This document shows positions 5,101 through 5,649 of a stretch of DNA of 5,649 nt, piece by piece (within the stretch, counting starts at the first letter, position 1; every line of letters begins with the position of its first letter). This DNA is from JALHUF01 sp050014795 (GTDB lineage: Bacteria; Acidobacteriota; Terriglobia; UBA7540). The position numbers and the translations under genes are program-made. The stretch covers positions 1 to 5,649 of the forward strand of contig JBEKCQ010000189.1 of assembly GCA_050014795.1 (NCBI GenBank). The letters are read 5' to 3'. A model generated the notes under the pieces. It saw only the letters and a program-made list of their open reading frames with translations, made no database searches and had not been told where the DNA came from.

Positions 5101-5136
5101 CGCGCGCCTTGTGAGAGAAATCGCGGCCTAAGCTCA
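5101..5136 (+). repeat. 36-bp perfect direct repeat, right copy (orphan 3' end of the Tat gene)
   Basis: This is identical to 2515-2550. Read in the same frame it gives (P)ARLVREIAA and TAA, but no TIM-barrel coding sequence precedes it; upstream are hairpins and tandem repeats. It lies 27 bp from the end of the second TPR gene. It is therefore either the displaced original end of a gene, one end of an inserted segment, or a scar of a paralogous gene. Confidence 0.9.
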
Positions 5137-5157
5137 CCTTGACGGCTGGCGTCAGGG
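5137..5157. terminator. 8-bp hairpin between the orphan gene end and the second TPR gene; possible terminator
   Basis: CCTTGACG (5137-5144) pairs with CGTCAGGG (5150-5157), including one G-T pair, around a 5-nt loop. It starts right after the direct repeat and ends six bases from the stop of the minus-strand TPR gene, so transcripts of that gene would form it immediately after the stop codon. There is no strong T-run on either side. It occupies the same place as the hairpin at 2549-2571, with different sequence. Confidence 0.5.
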
Positions 5158-5163
5158 AAAGGG

Positions 5164-5649
5164 TTACTGCGTCTCTCGGAAGGGAGTCTTGGCTTCGTAG
5201 AGCGCAATCCTGGCCTTTAGGCCTTCTGCCAGAGGCTGCGCGTTCTGTTGCGTGGCGAGCGTCAAGGCCTGGCGCGCAGTTTGCACGGCCTCAGGAAACC
5301 GCCCCACCTCGGCGTAGGCCGCGGCCAGCGTGTCGAGAATTGCGGGGTCTTGTCCCCCGGACGCTTGGGCCGCCCGCTGCGCAAGTTTGACAGCCTCGGA
5401 ACCGTTCCGGACCGAAGCCGCTGGGCAGGTCGCCAGCACCCAGGCCGTCTGGCTCAGAAGAGGCAGATGGTTCGGGTCTACGCGGAGTCCTTCCCGCCAG
5501 CGCGCCAGAGCCTCTGGGATTTTCCCCTGCAGGTAAAGGGCATTACCCAGGTTCTGATAGGACTGGACGATCCCGGGTGTGATCTCCACCGCCTTCTGGA
5601 GATGTACGATCGCTTCGTCGAACCTTCCCTGCTGCGACAGGGCAATCCC
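5164..5649 (-). CDS. TPR-repeat protein, C-terminal part (5' end outside window)
   Basis: This is the C-terminal 161 residues of a protein that continues beyond base 5649. The frame is open to the window edge, so the internal GTG at 5589 is not the start. It begins inside one TPR (GIALSQQGRFDEAIVHLQKA), followed by a full repeat SYQNLGNALYLQGKIPEALARWREGLRVDPNHL. A modified repeat with WVLATCPAASVRNGSEAVKLA and a last one with LDTLAAAYAEVGRFPEAVQTA follow. The tail ends YEAKTPFRETQ. This ending (LATCPxxxVRNGxEAVxLA ... YEAxxPFR) is, from memory, a conserved C-terminus of many acidobacterial and planctomycete TPR proteins. Several of those carry an N-terminal membrane glycosyltransferase-type domain, so the missing part may be such a domain, but that cannot be seen. 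It shares the strand but not the C-terminus of the TPR protein at 2758-4647. The stop is TAA at 5164-5166. Confidence 0.9.
   Translation of the reverse strand, partial: GIALSQQGRFDEAIVHLQKAVEITPGIVQSYQNLGNALYLQGKIPEALARWREGLRVDPNHLPLLSQTAWVLATCPAASVRNGSEAVKLAQRAAQASGGQDPAILDTLAAAYAEVGRFPEAVQTARQALTLATQQNAQPLAEGLKARIALYEAKTPFRETQ

Noticed and set aside
4934..5131. 65-residue plus-strand frame ending ARLVREIAA
   Set aside because: Only the last ten codons are gene-derived. The rest reads through hairpins and repeat DNA, so it is treated as a gene-end scar rather than a gene.

Overview
This window looks like accessory or intergenic-rich chromosome from a GC-rich, Gram-negative soil-type bacterium. 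The best guess is Acidobacteriota (Bryobacterales/Solibacter-like), with Verrucomicrobiota or Planctomycetota as alternatives. The guess rests on a Tat-exported TIM-barrel protein, two large TPR proteins of the style common in those phyla, and intergenic spaces packed with short palindromes and heptamer repeats. No rRNA, tRNA, CRISPR array or intact transposase is visible.

Layout. Bases 2-670 (+) are the 3' end of a PfkB-family sugar kinase. An ATG overlapping its stop opens a 37-codon reading frame (660-773) that looks like the broken start of a following gene and runs into a 9-nt tandem repeat. Bases 774-1043 hold no intact gene. They contain three GTGT...ACAC dyads and a good ribosome-binding site leading to a three-codon reading frame, which may be a mobile-element remnant. 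Bases 1044-1427 (+) encode a small multi-spanning membrane protein that is probably truncated. Bases 1553-2545 (+) encode a Tat-exported aldo/keto-reductase-like TIM-barrel protein. Bases 2572-2757 are a palindrome-rich spacer. Bases 2758-4647 (-) encode a 629-residue membrane-anchored TPR protein with ten 34-residue repeats. Bases 4648-5100 are a second repeat-rich spacer with two heptamer arrays and three hairpins. Bases 5164-5649 (-) are the C-terminal end of a second TPR protein that runs off the window.

The most notable signal is a perfect 36-bp direct repeat (2515-2550 and 5101-5136). The left copy is the last ten sense codons, the stop and a few bases of the Tat TIM-barrel gene. The right copy is an orphan of the same gene end placed just before the second TPR gene. 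The two copies bracket 2,550 bp that hold the complete TPR gene and its repeat-rich flanks. This resembles integration at the 3' end of a gene that rebuilds the gene end, or a segmental duplication or deletion. No recombinase lies inside, so an autonomous element is not shown.

The genes do not form an obvious operon or pathway. The Tat protein and the large TPR protein would both act outside the cytoplasm, and they are convergent. A functional link between them cannot be read from the sequence.
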